A stretch of DNA of 7,769 nt, taken from assembly GCA_017407765.1 (NCBI GenBank), contig JAFQVZ010000301.1, positions 1 through 7,769 of the forward strand, in the 5' to 3' direction. Source of the stretch: Clostridia bacterium (GTDB taxonomy: Bacteria > Bacillota > Clostridia > Oscillospirales > Butyricicoccaceae). The notes below the pieces were generated by a model. That model was not told the DNA's origin, did not search any database, and saw nothing but the letters and a program-made list of their open reading frames with translations. Numbering within the stretch: the stretch's first letter is position 1; each line of letters starts with the position of its first letter. Positions 1 to 7,769 of the stretch are shown here, one piece after another. A program made the position numbers and the translations under genes.

Positions 1-789
1 CGCTATGAAGGCGACAGAGTTATTCTTGCTGCCGGCGGCAGGTCTTATCCCCGAACCGGTTCTGATGGCAACGGCTATAGATTGGCAAGAGAAATCGGGC
101 ATACCGTAACAGATATACGCCCTTCGCTTGTGCCGCTCGAAGCATCAGGCAATGTTCCCGCACGTCTTGAGGGCCTTGCGCTGAAGAACATTGCTATTAC
201 GCTTACACATAAGAGCAAGACGCTTTATAATGACTTTGGCGAGATGGTATTTACACGCAGAGGTGTTTCCGGGCCTGTGATCCTCAGCGCATCGGCACAT
301 GTTGCCCGCGACAGATTGTTCCCCTGCAGGTTGTCTATCGACCTTAAGCCTGCGTTGGACGAGCAGACACTGGATAAACGAATACTTCGCGACTTTGAAG
401 AAAACCTCAATCGAGATTTCTCCAATTCTCTCGGAAAGCTTCTGCCTTCCAAGATCATTCCAGTTATGGTTGAGAAATCAGGCATTCCAGCCGATAAGAA
501 GGTAAATGCCATTACCAAGCAGGAGAGGCAGGCTTTGGTCAAGCTTATAAAGGGTTTTGAGCTTGAAATCACGGGAACAGGTCCCTTTGATGAGGCGATT
601 ATTACTGCCGGCGGTGTTTCTGTCAAGGAGATCGACCCTAAAACTATGGAGTCAAAGATAATAAACGGACTTTATTTTGCCGGCGAGATCATAGATGTAG
701 ATGCGTATACAGGAGGATTTAATCTGCAGATAGCCTGGTCGACGGGTGATCGTGCGGGTCGATCCGCTGCTGAGGAGGCTTGGATATGA
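1..789 (+). CDS. HI0933/BaiN (YhiN) family NAD(P)/FAD-dependent oxidoreductase, 5' end outside window
   Basis: The frame is open from base 1, so the gene begins upstream; 262 residues are visible. Family members are roughly 400-420 residues, so about 150 N-terminal residues, including the FAD-binding Rossmann GxGxxG motif, should lie outside. Family signatures seen are the AAGGRSYPRTGSDGNGY segment (bases 28-78), followed by GHT and PSLVPL, and near the C-terminus ITAGGV, then GLYFAGE with TGGFNLQ (bases 667-729), which closes the FAD site. It is a predicted cytosolic flavoprotein. The family includes BaiN, linked to bile-acid dehydroxylation, but most members sit in cmk operons and have no proven substrate, so a bile-acid role should not be assumed. 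The stop codon overlaps the cmk start in ATGA, indicating coupling. A TTG at 82 could be mistaken for a start, but the conserved sequence before it shows it is internal. Confidence 0.9.
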   Translation, partial: RYEGDRVILAAGGRSYPRTGSDGNGYRLAREIGHTVTDIRPSLVPLEASGNVPARLEGLALKNIAITLTHKSKTLYNDFGEMVFTRRGVSGPVILSASAHVARDRLFPCRLSIDLKPALDEQTLDKRILRDFEENLNRDFSNSLGKLLPSKIIPVMVEKSGIPADKKVNAITKQERQALVKLIKGFELEITGTGPFDEAIITAGGVSVKEIDPKTMESKIINGLYFAGEIIDVDAYTGGFNLQIAWSTGDRAGRSAAEEAWI

Positions 790-1463
790 AAAAGATCAAT
801 ATAGCCATTGACGGACCTTCGGGTGCCGGAAAAAGCACATTGGCAAAGCAGCTGGCTGCAGACTTTGGATATATATATGTTGATACGGGTGCTATGTATC
901 GTTCCATCGGCCTCTATGTCTGCAGAAAAAACATTGCGGCTGACGACAAGGCCGGCATAATAGGCTGCCTTGACGGTATTGAAGTGGATCTCAAATATAT
1001 TGAAGGCACTCAGCATGTTATGCTTAACGGCGAGGATGTTTCAGACAAAATTCGTACAGAAGAGATATCAAAATATGCTTCTGCCGTTTCGGCGATCCCC
1101 GAAGTAAGGAGCTTTCTGCTTGACCTTCAGAGAAATCTTGCAGCTCGCAGCAGTGTCATTATGGATGGCCGTGATATCGGAACCGTTATCCTTCCCGATG
1201 CAGAGGTCAAGATATTTCTCACAGCCAGCGATTGCAAGAGGGCAGAGAGAAGATATAAAGAGCTTATTGAAAAGGGACAGAAGGTCACTTTTGAAGGCGT
1301 CCTTGAAAATATTCGTCAGAGAGATAAGAATGATTCCGAGCGAGCTCTTGCGCCTCTTAAGCCGGCTGATGATGCGGTGATCGTTGATACCAGCGACCTG
1401 GATCTCAGGCAGTCGTTCGAGCTTATGAAAAAAGTAATAATGGAGAAAACAGCCAATGTTTAA
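786..1463 (+). CDS. cmk: Cytidylate kinase (CMP/dCMP kinase)
   Basis: This cytosolic enzyme phosphorylates CMP and dCMP with ATP, feeding RNA, DNA and CDP-lipid synthesis. The protein is 225 residues, normal for the family. Visible motifs are the P-loop GPSGAGKST at residues 10-18, the NMP-binding DTGAMYR at 33-39, the cytidylate-kinase hallmark MDGRDIGTV at 126-134, and the lid segment RDKNDSER at 179-186. The ATG at 786 was chosen because GAGGAGG (772-778) lies 7 bases upstream and the following MKKINIAIDG is a typical N-terminus; a TTG at 780 in the same frame has no better ribosome site. The start overlaps the flavoprotein stop by 4 bases and the stop overlaps plsC by 8 bases, so the gene is mid-operon. 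No key residue is missing. Confidence 0.96.
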   Translation: MKKINIAIDGPSGAGKSTLAKQLAADFGYIYVDTGAMYRSIGLYVCRKNIAADDKAGIIGCLDGIEVDLKYIEGTQHVMLNGEDVSDKIRTEEISKYASAVSAIPEVRSFLLDLQRNLAARSSVIMDGRDIGTVILPDAEVKIFLTASDCKRAERRYKELIEKGQKVTFEGVLENIRQRDKNDSERALAPLKPADDAVIVDTSDLDLRQSFELMKKVIMEKTANV

Positions 1464-2040
1464 GTTTGCATATTGGATCGTATATATCGTGCTCTGGCCA
1501 ATTTACAGGTTTAAGTTTATAGGCCGCGAGAATATCGTAAAAGGTCCTGCGCTGCTTTGCGGCAACCATACTGCCAATATCGACTCTGTACTGGTCATTC
1601 TTGCGCTGGGTGACGTAATGCAGTATGCCGCAATGGCGAAAAAAGAACTGTTTAAAATACCGCTTGTTGGTTGGGTGCTTAAGCTGTTTGGAGCATATCC
1701 CATTGCTCGCGGCGGCAGCGACCTTGCTGCCATCAAGTTCTCGCTCAAAGCCCTTAAAGAGGGCAAGAAGCTTGTTGTTTTCCCTGAAGGAACAAGAGTA
1801 AAACCCGGTATGGTATCAGAGCCCAAGTCGGGTGCCAGTATGCTGGCGATCAAGGCGGGGGTTCCCATCATACCTCTTTACATCACTCCCGGACGCAAGG
1901 CATTCAGAGGATGCACAGTCACATTTGGAGAGCCTATGTATCCTCAGGTAGAGGGAAGGGCTACATCCGAGGATTATCAGCGTGTTACATGCGAGCTTAT
2001 GGATAAAGTATGGGCTCTTGGCGGTGGAAAGAGGGCATAG
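1456..2040 (+). CDS. plsC: 1-acyl-sn-glycerol-3-phosphate acyltransferase (PlsC family)
   Basis: The protein is predicted to acylate lysophosphatidate to phosphatidate, the second acylation in phospholipid synthesis, at the inner face of the membrane. It has 194 residues, the short form common in Firmicutes. The catalytic HX4D motif is HTANID (His38, Asp43); the glycerol-phosphate-binding segment is FGAYPIAR at 78-85; the FPEGTR motif is at 109-114; and motif IV is VPIIPLYI at 136-143. An N-terminal hydrophobic stretch (residues about 5-17) probably holds it on the membrane. The ATG at 1456 lies inside the 3' end of cmk, with GGAG at 1442-1445 as a modest ribosome site, so coupling to cmk translation is likely. 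ispH starts one base after its stop. The exact acyl donor (acyl-ACP or acyl-CoA) cannot be read from the sequence. Confidence 0.93.
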   Translation: MFKFAYWIVYIVLWPIYRFKFIGRENIVKGPALLCGNHTANIDSVLVILALGDVMQYAAMAKKELFKIPLVGWVLKLFGAYPIARGGSDLAAIKFSLKALKEGKKLVVFPEGTRVKPGMVSEPKSGASMLAIKAGVPIIPLYITPGRKAFRGCTVTFGEPMYPQVEGRATSEDYQRVTCELMDKVWALGGGKRA

Positions 2041-2041
2041 A

Positions 2042-3982
2042 ATGGCACAGATAGAAACAGCTAAAACTGCAGGTTTCTGTTTTGGCGTCAAGCGTGCAGT
2101 GGATATGGCATTTGCCGAAGGTCGTCAGCATGGCAGAGTATGGTCGGCGGGGCCGCTCATCCATAACAGTGGGGTGCTGAAAGAACTTCGCGAGGCAGGA
2201 GTCGAGCTTCTTGAAGAGGGACAGTCTGTAGAAAGCGGCAGCAGAGTTATTATCAGGGCACATGGCCTTACTTCGGATGAGGTACAGCGCCTTGAAAGTG
2301 AAGGCTGTGTATTGGTAGATGCAACCTGCCCCAAAGTGGCGAGGATCCATGAAATCGTGCGTGGAGAATCGGAAAAGGGAAGACATATTCTGATCATTGG
2401 TCAGGCGGATCATCCCGAAGTTCGCGGCATCGTATCGCGCTGCGGCGAGCATACCATTGCAAAAACAATGGATGAAATTGATAATTTTATCAAAAATAGT
2501 AATGGCAAGCCTATTTCTACAGTCTGTCAGACAACTTTCAGCATAAAAAATTACGATAAGATTGTAAATAAATTAAAAAAGACTTGTAATGACATACTGT
2601 TTTTTGATACAATATGTAAGGCGACCGAGTTTCGGCAGACAGAAGCTGCCGCTCGTGCGTCACAGTCGGACGGGGTCATTGTGATCGGCGACCCGAAAAG
2701 CAGCAATTCAAATAACCTATATGAGCTTTGTCTTAAACTTTGCGAGAATACCGTATTTATTGAAAACGCAGCTCAACTCGAAACAGAACGGTTCAGGAAT
2801 TGCCGCAGTATTTTCATCACAGCCGGAGCATCGACACCTGATTCGATAATTAAGGAGGTAAACAGGAAGATGAGCGAAGAAATCAAGAACAACATCACAG
2901 AGGAAAGCTTTGAAGAGCTTCTCGAGCAGTCCCTTAAGACTTTACATACAGGAGAGAAGGTATCTGGCATTATCACACAGATCAACGCAACCGATATCCA
3001 TGTCGATCTGGGCGTAAAGCAGGCCGGCTATATCTCTACAACAGAGCTTTCCGATGATCCCAACTTCAACATCGCTGAGAACATCAAGATCGGTGATGAG
3101 ATCGAAGCATTCGTTATGCGTGTAAACGACGTTGACGGTCTGGTAATGCTCTCCAAGAAGCGTCTCGATGCAGTTAAGAACTGGGAGAAGCTCGAAGCAG
3201 CTTACGAGAACAAGGAGACAGTTGAAGGCGTTATCGTCGATCAGAATAAGGGCGGCGTTATCGCTTCCGTTATGGGCATCAGAGTATTCATCCCCGCTAG
3301 CCAGACAGGCCTGCCCAGAGATGCAGCTTTTGATTCCATGATGAAGACAACACACAAGATGCGTATTACAGAGATCAACCGTCAGAAGAGACGCGTTGTC
3401 GGCTCCATCAAGGTTCTCGCTGCTGAGACACGTAAGGAAGCTGCTGCTAAGGTTTGGGAGACAATCGAAGTAGGCGCTGAGTACACAGGTACAGTTAAGT
3501 CCTTCACAAGCTACGGTGCATTTGTTGACATCGGCGGCGTAGACGGCATGGTTCACATCTCCGAGCTGTCCTGGAACAGAGTTAAGCATCCTTCCGAGGT
3601 TCTTGAGCTCGGCCAGGAAGTCAGCGTATATGTAATCGCTCTCGATACAGAGAAGAAGAAGATCTCTCTCGGCTACCGCCGTGCAGAAGATAACCCCTGG
3701 ACAAAGTTTGAGAACACATACAGCAAGGGCGACGTTGCTAACGTAAAGATCGTTAAGTTCATGCCCTTCGGTGCTTTCGCAGAGGTTGTTCCCGGTGTTG
3801 ACGGCCTGATCCATATCTCTCAGATCGTTGCTGACCGTCGTATCGGCAAGGCTGAAGAGGCTCTGGAGCTCGGCCAGATGGTCGACGCTGTTATCACAGA
3901 GATCGACAGCGAGAAGAAGAAGATCTCCCTCAGCATCAGAGCTCTCCTCGAGAATGCTCCCGCTGAAGAAGACGCTGAGTAA
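2042..3982 (+). CDS. ispH: Bifunctional IspH (HMBPP reductase) - ribosomal protein S1 fusion
   Basis: The 646-residue protein has two parts. Residues 1 to about 275 are IspH, the [4Fe-4S] enzyme that converts HMBPP to IPP and DMAPP in the last step of the MEP pathway. Cluster cysteines are Cys13 (GFCFGVKRAVD), Cys96 (DATCPKV) and Cys192 (DTICKATEFRQ). Substrate residues His41, His74, His124, Glu126 (HPEV), the TT at 164-165, SSN at 220-222 and Ser264 are all present, so it should be active. Residues 277-646 form an S1-type protein with four S1 RNA-binding repeats at about 303-374, 391-459, 477-547 and 562-635; repeats 3 and 4 are the most canonical (YGAFVDI, FGAFAEV, GMVHISEL, GLIHISQI). The frame is unbroken. 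The start at 2042 is set by GAGGG at 2031-2035 and the MAQIETAKTAGFCFG N-terminus; an in-frame GTG at 1982 lies inside plsC and is rejected. This fusion is known in Clostridia. Codon use differs strongly between the halves, and an internal start is likely. Confidence 0.95.
   Translation: MAQIETAKTAGFCFGVKRAVDMAFAEGRQHGRVWSAGPLIHNSGVLKELREAGVELLEEGQSVESGSRVIIRAHGLTSDEVQRLESEGCVLVDATCPKVARIHEIVRGESEKGRHILIIGQADHPEVRGIVSRCGEHTIAKTMDEIDNFIKNSNGKPISTVCQTTFSIKNYDKIVNKLKKTCNDILFFDTICKATEFRQTEAAARASQSDGVIVIGDPKSSNSNNLYELCLKLCENTVFIENAAQLETERFRNCRSIFITAGASTPDSIIKEVNRKMSEEIKNNITEESFEELLEQSLKTLHTGEKVSGIITQINATDIHVDLGVKQAGYISTTELSDDPNFNIAENIKIGDEIEAFVMRVNDVDGLVMLSKKRLDAVKNWEKLEAAYENKETVEGVIVDQNKGGVIASVMGIRVFIPASQTGLPRDAAFDSMMKTTHKMRITEINRQKRRVVGSIKVLAAETRKEAAAKVWETIEVGAEYTGTVKSFTSYGAFVDIGGVDGMVHISELSWNRVKHPSEVLELGQEVSVYVIALDTEKKKISLGYRRAEDNPWTKFENTYSKGDVANVKIVKFMPFGAFAEVVPGVDGLIHISQIVADRRIGKAEEALELGQMVDAVITEIDSEKKKISLSIRALLENAPAEEDAE
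2851..2872 (+). promoter_or_regulatory. rpsA: Internal ribosome binding site and start codon for stand-alone S1
   Basis: TAAGGAGG (2851-2858), close to a perfect anti-SD complement, is followed after 11 bases by an in-frame ATG at 2870 (Met277 of the fusion). Starting here would give a 370-residue S1 protein with all four S1 repeats and an N-terminus (MSEEIKNN) typical of free S1 proteins. The spacing is somewhat long. This is the strongest Shine-Dalgarno seen in the operon, and it sits exactly at the domain junction, where codon use also changes. Initiation here is inferred, not shown. Confidence 0.65.
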
Positions 3983-4001
3983 TTTGATTATTTGATCGGT
4001 T

Positions 4002-4034
4002 AAACGCCGCACTTATGTGCGGCGTTTTTCTTTT
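4002..4034 (+). terminator. Rho-independent terminator of the cmk-plsC-ispH/rpsA operon
   Basis: An 11-bp perfect stem pairs 4002-4012 with 4017-4027 around a TTAT loop. The GC-rich core is CGCCGCAC with GTGCGGCG, and a T-rich tail TTTTTCTTTT follows at 4025-4034. It starts 19 bases after the S1 stop codon. The opposite strand lacks a good T tract, so it looks one-directional. Confidence 0.93.
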
Positions 4035-4087
4035 GCCTGCATCACTGTGTATTCGTGAGGCGAATAGAATGGGATGAGGTGAGAATT

Positions 4088-4765
4088 GTGAGAAGACAAC
4101 CCAAATCTTCTGTTCCGCTGCTCCTGTTTTTGTTGCTTATAAGCGCTTTCTTTATAATTGCATTGATCCTTGCGGTGGAACTCAAACTGCGTCCCATAGT
4201 AGAAACATATGCCGAGAGCAGGGCTCGGCTCATAGCTACGCGATCAGTAAATGAAGCTATCGAAGCTGAGATGGAGAGCCGCGGCGATGTATATGGTGAT
4301 ATAATAAGATTCGAGCATAATATAAACGGAGACATTATTGCGCTTAAAGCCGATTCGATCAAAATGAACAGAATGAAATCATCAATAATCGAAAGGATAT
4401 CACAAAACCTTGCGGATAATAGATCTGTCAGAGTGGAGATACCTCTTGGCAATCTCATAAACGGCGAGCTGTTTTCGGGGCGAGGGCCTAAGATCGAAGT
4501 GCTGCATCAGATGACTTTTAGTGTTAACGCAGGTTTTGTAAGCTGTTTTGAAGAGGCAGGTATCAATCAGACACTGCATCGTATTCTTGTAGATACGAAA
4601 ATAGGAGCAAGTGTCCTTATGCCGGGAGGAAAGGCTTATTTTGAAACAGATAATCAGATGAACCTTGCTGAAACGATAATTGTAGGTGACGTGCCCCAAA
4701 CCTATACCGATATTCAGGACAGCAGAGAAAGCGCGATTGAGAAATATAGCGAATATGCAGATTAA
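4088..4765 (+). CDS. yunB: Sporulation protein YunB family
   Basis: The 225-residue protein has a basic N-terminus (MRRQPKSS), one strong membrane segment at about residues 9-30 (PLLLFLLLISAFFIIALIL), and a C-terminal domain on the outer side. The YunB pattern is clear: RPIVETYAESRA after the membrane segment, ATRSVNEAI, IPLGNLINGELFSGRGP, GINQTLHRI, and a closing LAETIIVGDVPQTY. In Bacillus subtilis yunB is a sigma-E mother-cell gene needed for efficient sporulation; its biochemical role is unknown. The start chosen is GTG 4088 because GAGGTGA (4076-4082) lies 5 bases upstream. In-frame GTGs at 4079 and 4055 would add 3 or 11 residues but have poor ribosome sites. It stands alone between the operon terminator and the ligA promoter, and no convincing promoter is visible in the 53 bases before it. 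Confidence 0.88.
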   Translation: MRRQPKSSVPLLLFLLLISAFFIIALILAVELKLRPIVETYAESRARLIATRSVNEAIEAEMESRGDVYGDIIRFEHNINGDIIALKADSIKMNRMKSSIIERISQNLADNRSVRVEIPLGNLINGELFSGRGPKIEVLHQMTFSVNAGFVSCFEEAGINQTLHRILVDTKIGASVLMPGGKAYFETDNQMNLAETIIVGDVPQTYTDIQDSRESAIEKYSEYAD

Positions 4766-6817
<2,052 letters not shown>

Positions 6818-6822
6818 TCCTT

Positions 6823-6863
6823 AAAACCAACTGGAATCAGAGTGTGTATTCCAGTTGGTTTTT
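6823..6863 (+). terminator. Rho-independent terminator after ligA
   Basis: A 15-bp perfect stem pairs 6823-6837 with 6848-6862 around a 10-base loop, and ends in five Ts (6859-6863). It begins 5 bases after the ligA stop. It should insulate the downstream spo0A-like gene from ligA transcription. Confidence 0.9.
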
Positions 6864-6890
6864 GCGTATAAATCTGGAATAAATTATATT
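6862..6890 (+). promoter_or_regulatory. Candidate sigma-A promoter upstream of the spo0A-like gene
   Basis: TTGCGT (6862-6867) and TATATT (6885-6890) are separated by 17 bases, with 3/6 and 5/6 matches to consensus. The predicted start near 6897 would fall in the 0A-box pair, the position of a repressor site. Two other weak possibilities overlap it. One is a sigma-H-like pair, GGAATAA at 6876-6882 with GTCGAAAAA at 6895-6903. The other is a -10-like GATAAT at 6913-6918 with a poor -35. The sequence cannot decide among them. Confidence 0.35.
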
Positions 6891-6892
6891 TT

Positions 6893-6912
6893 TTGTCGAA
6901 AAAGGTCGACAA
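6893..6912 (+). promoter_or_regulatory. Inverted pair of Spo0A (0A) boxes
   Basis: TTGTCGA (6893-6899) and TCGACAA (6906-6912) form a perfect 7-bp inverted repeat separated by 6 bases. The left arm contains the exact 0A-box consensus TGTCGAA (6894-6900). The right arm, read on the - strand, is TGTCGAC, one base off. The pair lies 97 bases before the spo0A-like start codon and overlaps the candidate promoter elements. Binding by the downstream gene product is inferred from the known Spo0A site. Confidence 0.6.
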
Positions 6913-6937
6913 GATAATAGTTTATTTGCGAGTTTAG

Positions 6938-6968
6938 TGTTGAAAATCATCCCAATTAATGGTAATTT
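6938..6968 (+). promoter_or_regulatory. Weak 0A-like box overlapping a -35-like element
   Basis: TGTTGAA (6938-6944) is one base from the 0A-box consensus and overlaps TTGAAA (6940-6945), which is one base from the sigma-A -35. The hexamer 17 bases later, TAATTT (6963-6968), is a poor -10 (3/6). An 0A box over a -35 is the layout of Spo0A-activated sigma-A promoters such as spoIIG, but this could be chance. Confidence 0.2.
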
Positions 6969-7008
6969 ATCTGTAGACAGCATAATTAATACGAAAGGAA
7001 GAGAAAAC

Positions 7009-7769
7009 ATGGAAGACATGATTAAAGTTATTGCTGCGGTAGATACAAAGGAATATGCAAATCACTTAAGAAAGCATTTGAATGAGTCCGGGAAGATCGA
7101 CCTTAAAGAAATAGTTTATTCCGGTAAGGATCTTCTTGAGTCATATAAACGTAATCGTCCTCATGTAGTAATAACATCTGCTATTATGCCGGGAGTGGAT
7201 GGGATCACAGCAATCAAGCAGATAAGGAAAATGTCAGGAGGAGATAAAGTATTTACTGTACTTTCCAGTAAATATTACAGTTCTGAGATGAGTGCCGAAG
7301 CGGCAGAAGCCAGTGTTTCTTTTATTATGCTGGAACCGCTTGACTATTCTTCACTTGTTGACAGAATACTTCATTACAAAAGAACTGCGGAAGATGTAAT
7401 GAAGCGTAAAGAAGACAGGAAAAGAATCAGACACGAGCTTGAAGTTAAAGTCACTCAGATATTTCACGAAATAGGGATTCCTGCCCATATAAAAGGATAC
7501 CACTATTTAAGAGACTCCATAATAATGGCAGTTGAAGACATAGAGGCTGTAAATGCAATTACGAAGATAATGTATCCGGCGGTTGCCAAGAAATATAATA
7601 CGACTCCTTCACGTGTTGAAAGGGCTATCAGACATGCCATAGAAGTAGCCTGGGACAGAGGCGATGTTGAGGTTCTTAATGGTTATTTTGGATATACTGT
7701 TTCCAATTTGAAGGGAAAGCCCACTAATGGAGAGTTTATTTCGATGATAGCAGATAAACTGAGACTTAA
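7009..7769 (+). CDS. spo0A: Spo0A-type sporulation regulator with a degenerate receiver domain, 3' end outside window
   Basis: 253 residues are visible and the frame runs off the right edge; comparison with B. subtilis Spo0A (267 residues, ending ADKLRL plus six more) suggests only a few residues are missing. Residues 1 to about 122 form a CheY-like receiver, 123-147 a charged linker, and 148-253 the Spo0A-specific DNA-binding domain. That domain is strongly conserved: [12 protein letters not shown], the recognition-helix segment [15 protein letters not shown] (201-215), FGYTVS, KPTN and ADKLRL. In the receiver, the phosphoacceptor Asp is Ser57 ([10 protein letters not shown]), the acidic pocket ADD is AVD (Val11, Asp12), and the invariant Lys of the KP motif is Glu109 (LEPLD). 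Only the conserved Thr/Ser (Ser86 region) and the IMPGVDG loop persist. Normal aspartyl phosphorylation is therefore not expected. AAGGA (6995-6999) lies 9 bases before the ATG. The 0A boxes upstream suggest autoregulation. A divergent paralogue alongside a normal Spo0A elsewhere is possible. Confidence 0.9.
   Translation, partial: MEDMIKVIAAVDTKEYANHLRKHLNESGKIDLKEIVYSGKDLLESYKRNRPHVVITSAIMPGVDGITAIKQIRKMSGGDKVFTVLSSKYYSSEMSAEAAEASVSFIMLEPLDYSSLVDRILHYKRTAEDVMKRKEDRKRIRHELEVKVTQIFHEIGIPAHIKGYHYLRDSIIMAVEDIEAVNAITKIMYPAVAKKYNTTPSRVERAIRHAIEVAWDRGDVEVLNGYFGYTVSNLKGKPTNGEFISMIADKLRL

Noticed and set aside
1982..2041. Upstream in-frame GTG as the IspH start
   Set aside because: It would overlap plsC by 59 bases and add residues unlike any IspH N-terminus. 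The ATG at 2042 has a good ribosome site.
2942..4012. Long open antisense frame (about 356 codons) opposite the S1 part of the fusion
   Set aside because: It is an effect of the strong codon bias in S1 on the + strand. Its translation is Cys/Leu/Asp-rich with no recognisable domain and no ribosome site, and it would run across the operon terminator.
4047..4070. Sigma-E-like elements before yunB (GTGTATT at 4047-4053, AATAGAAT at 4063-4070)
   Set aside because: The spacing is only 9 bases, too short for sigma-E, and the predicted transcript start would fall in the yunB ribosome site.
7009..7769. Reading the spo0A-like gene as a pseudogene because of the lost receiver residues
   Set aside because: The frame is uninterrupted, it has a good ribosome site, the receiver scaffold length is normal and the DNA-binding domain is highly conserved.
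7766..7769. TTAA at the window end looking like a stop codon
   Set aside because: The TAA is out of frame: the last complete codon is CTT at 7765-7767, followed by two bases of an unfinished codon, so the gene continues past the window.

Overview
The window reads as a stretch of chromosome from a spore-forming Clostridia-type Firmicute. The evidence is the order of a HI0933/BaiN-family flavoprotein, cmk, plsC and ispH, the fusion of IspH to ribosomal protein S1 (an arrangement known from Clostridia), a YunB sporulation protein, and a Spo0A homologue. A member of the Oscillospirales is plausible, but the sequence alone does not fix the family. All genes are on the + strand, coding density is high, and no mobile element, tRNA, rRNA or CRISPR is visible.

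Region 1 (1-4034) is one tightly packed operon. It runs from a flavoprotein cut off by the left window edge, through cmk (CMP/dCMP kinase) and plsC (lysophosphatidate acyltransferase), to a 646-residue IspH-S1 fusion. Neighbouring genes overlap by 4 and 8 bases or are separated by 1 base, so translational coupling is likely. The operon ends in a strong 11-bp stem terminator. It combines nucleotide, phospholipid and isoprenoid precursor supply with a ribosomal or mRNA-binding protein. Inside the fusion, a strong Shine-Dalgarno and an ATG sit exactly at the IspH/S1 junction, and codon use changes sharply there. S1 is therefore probably also made as a separate and more abundant protein.

Region 2 (4035-6863) holds yunB, a membrane-anchored mother-cell sporulation protein, followed by ligA, the NAD-dependent replicative DNA ligase. 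ligA has its own extended -10 promoter in the 72-base gap and a 15-bp stem terminator behind it.

Region 3 (6864-7769) is a regulatory stretch followed by a Spo0A homologue that runs off the right edge. It is the most unusual item here. The DNA-binding half is close to Bacillus Spo0A. In the receiver half, the phosphoacceptor Asp is Ser, one of the two acidic-pocket Asp is Val, and the invariant Lys is Glu. By the usual rules it cannot be phosphorylated in the standard way. Just upstream is a perfect inverted pair of 0A-box-like sequences, suggesting autoregulation. Together these point to a Spo0A-type regulator controlled by something other than a phosphorelay, or to a second, divergent copy.
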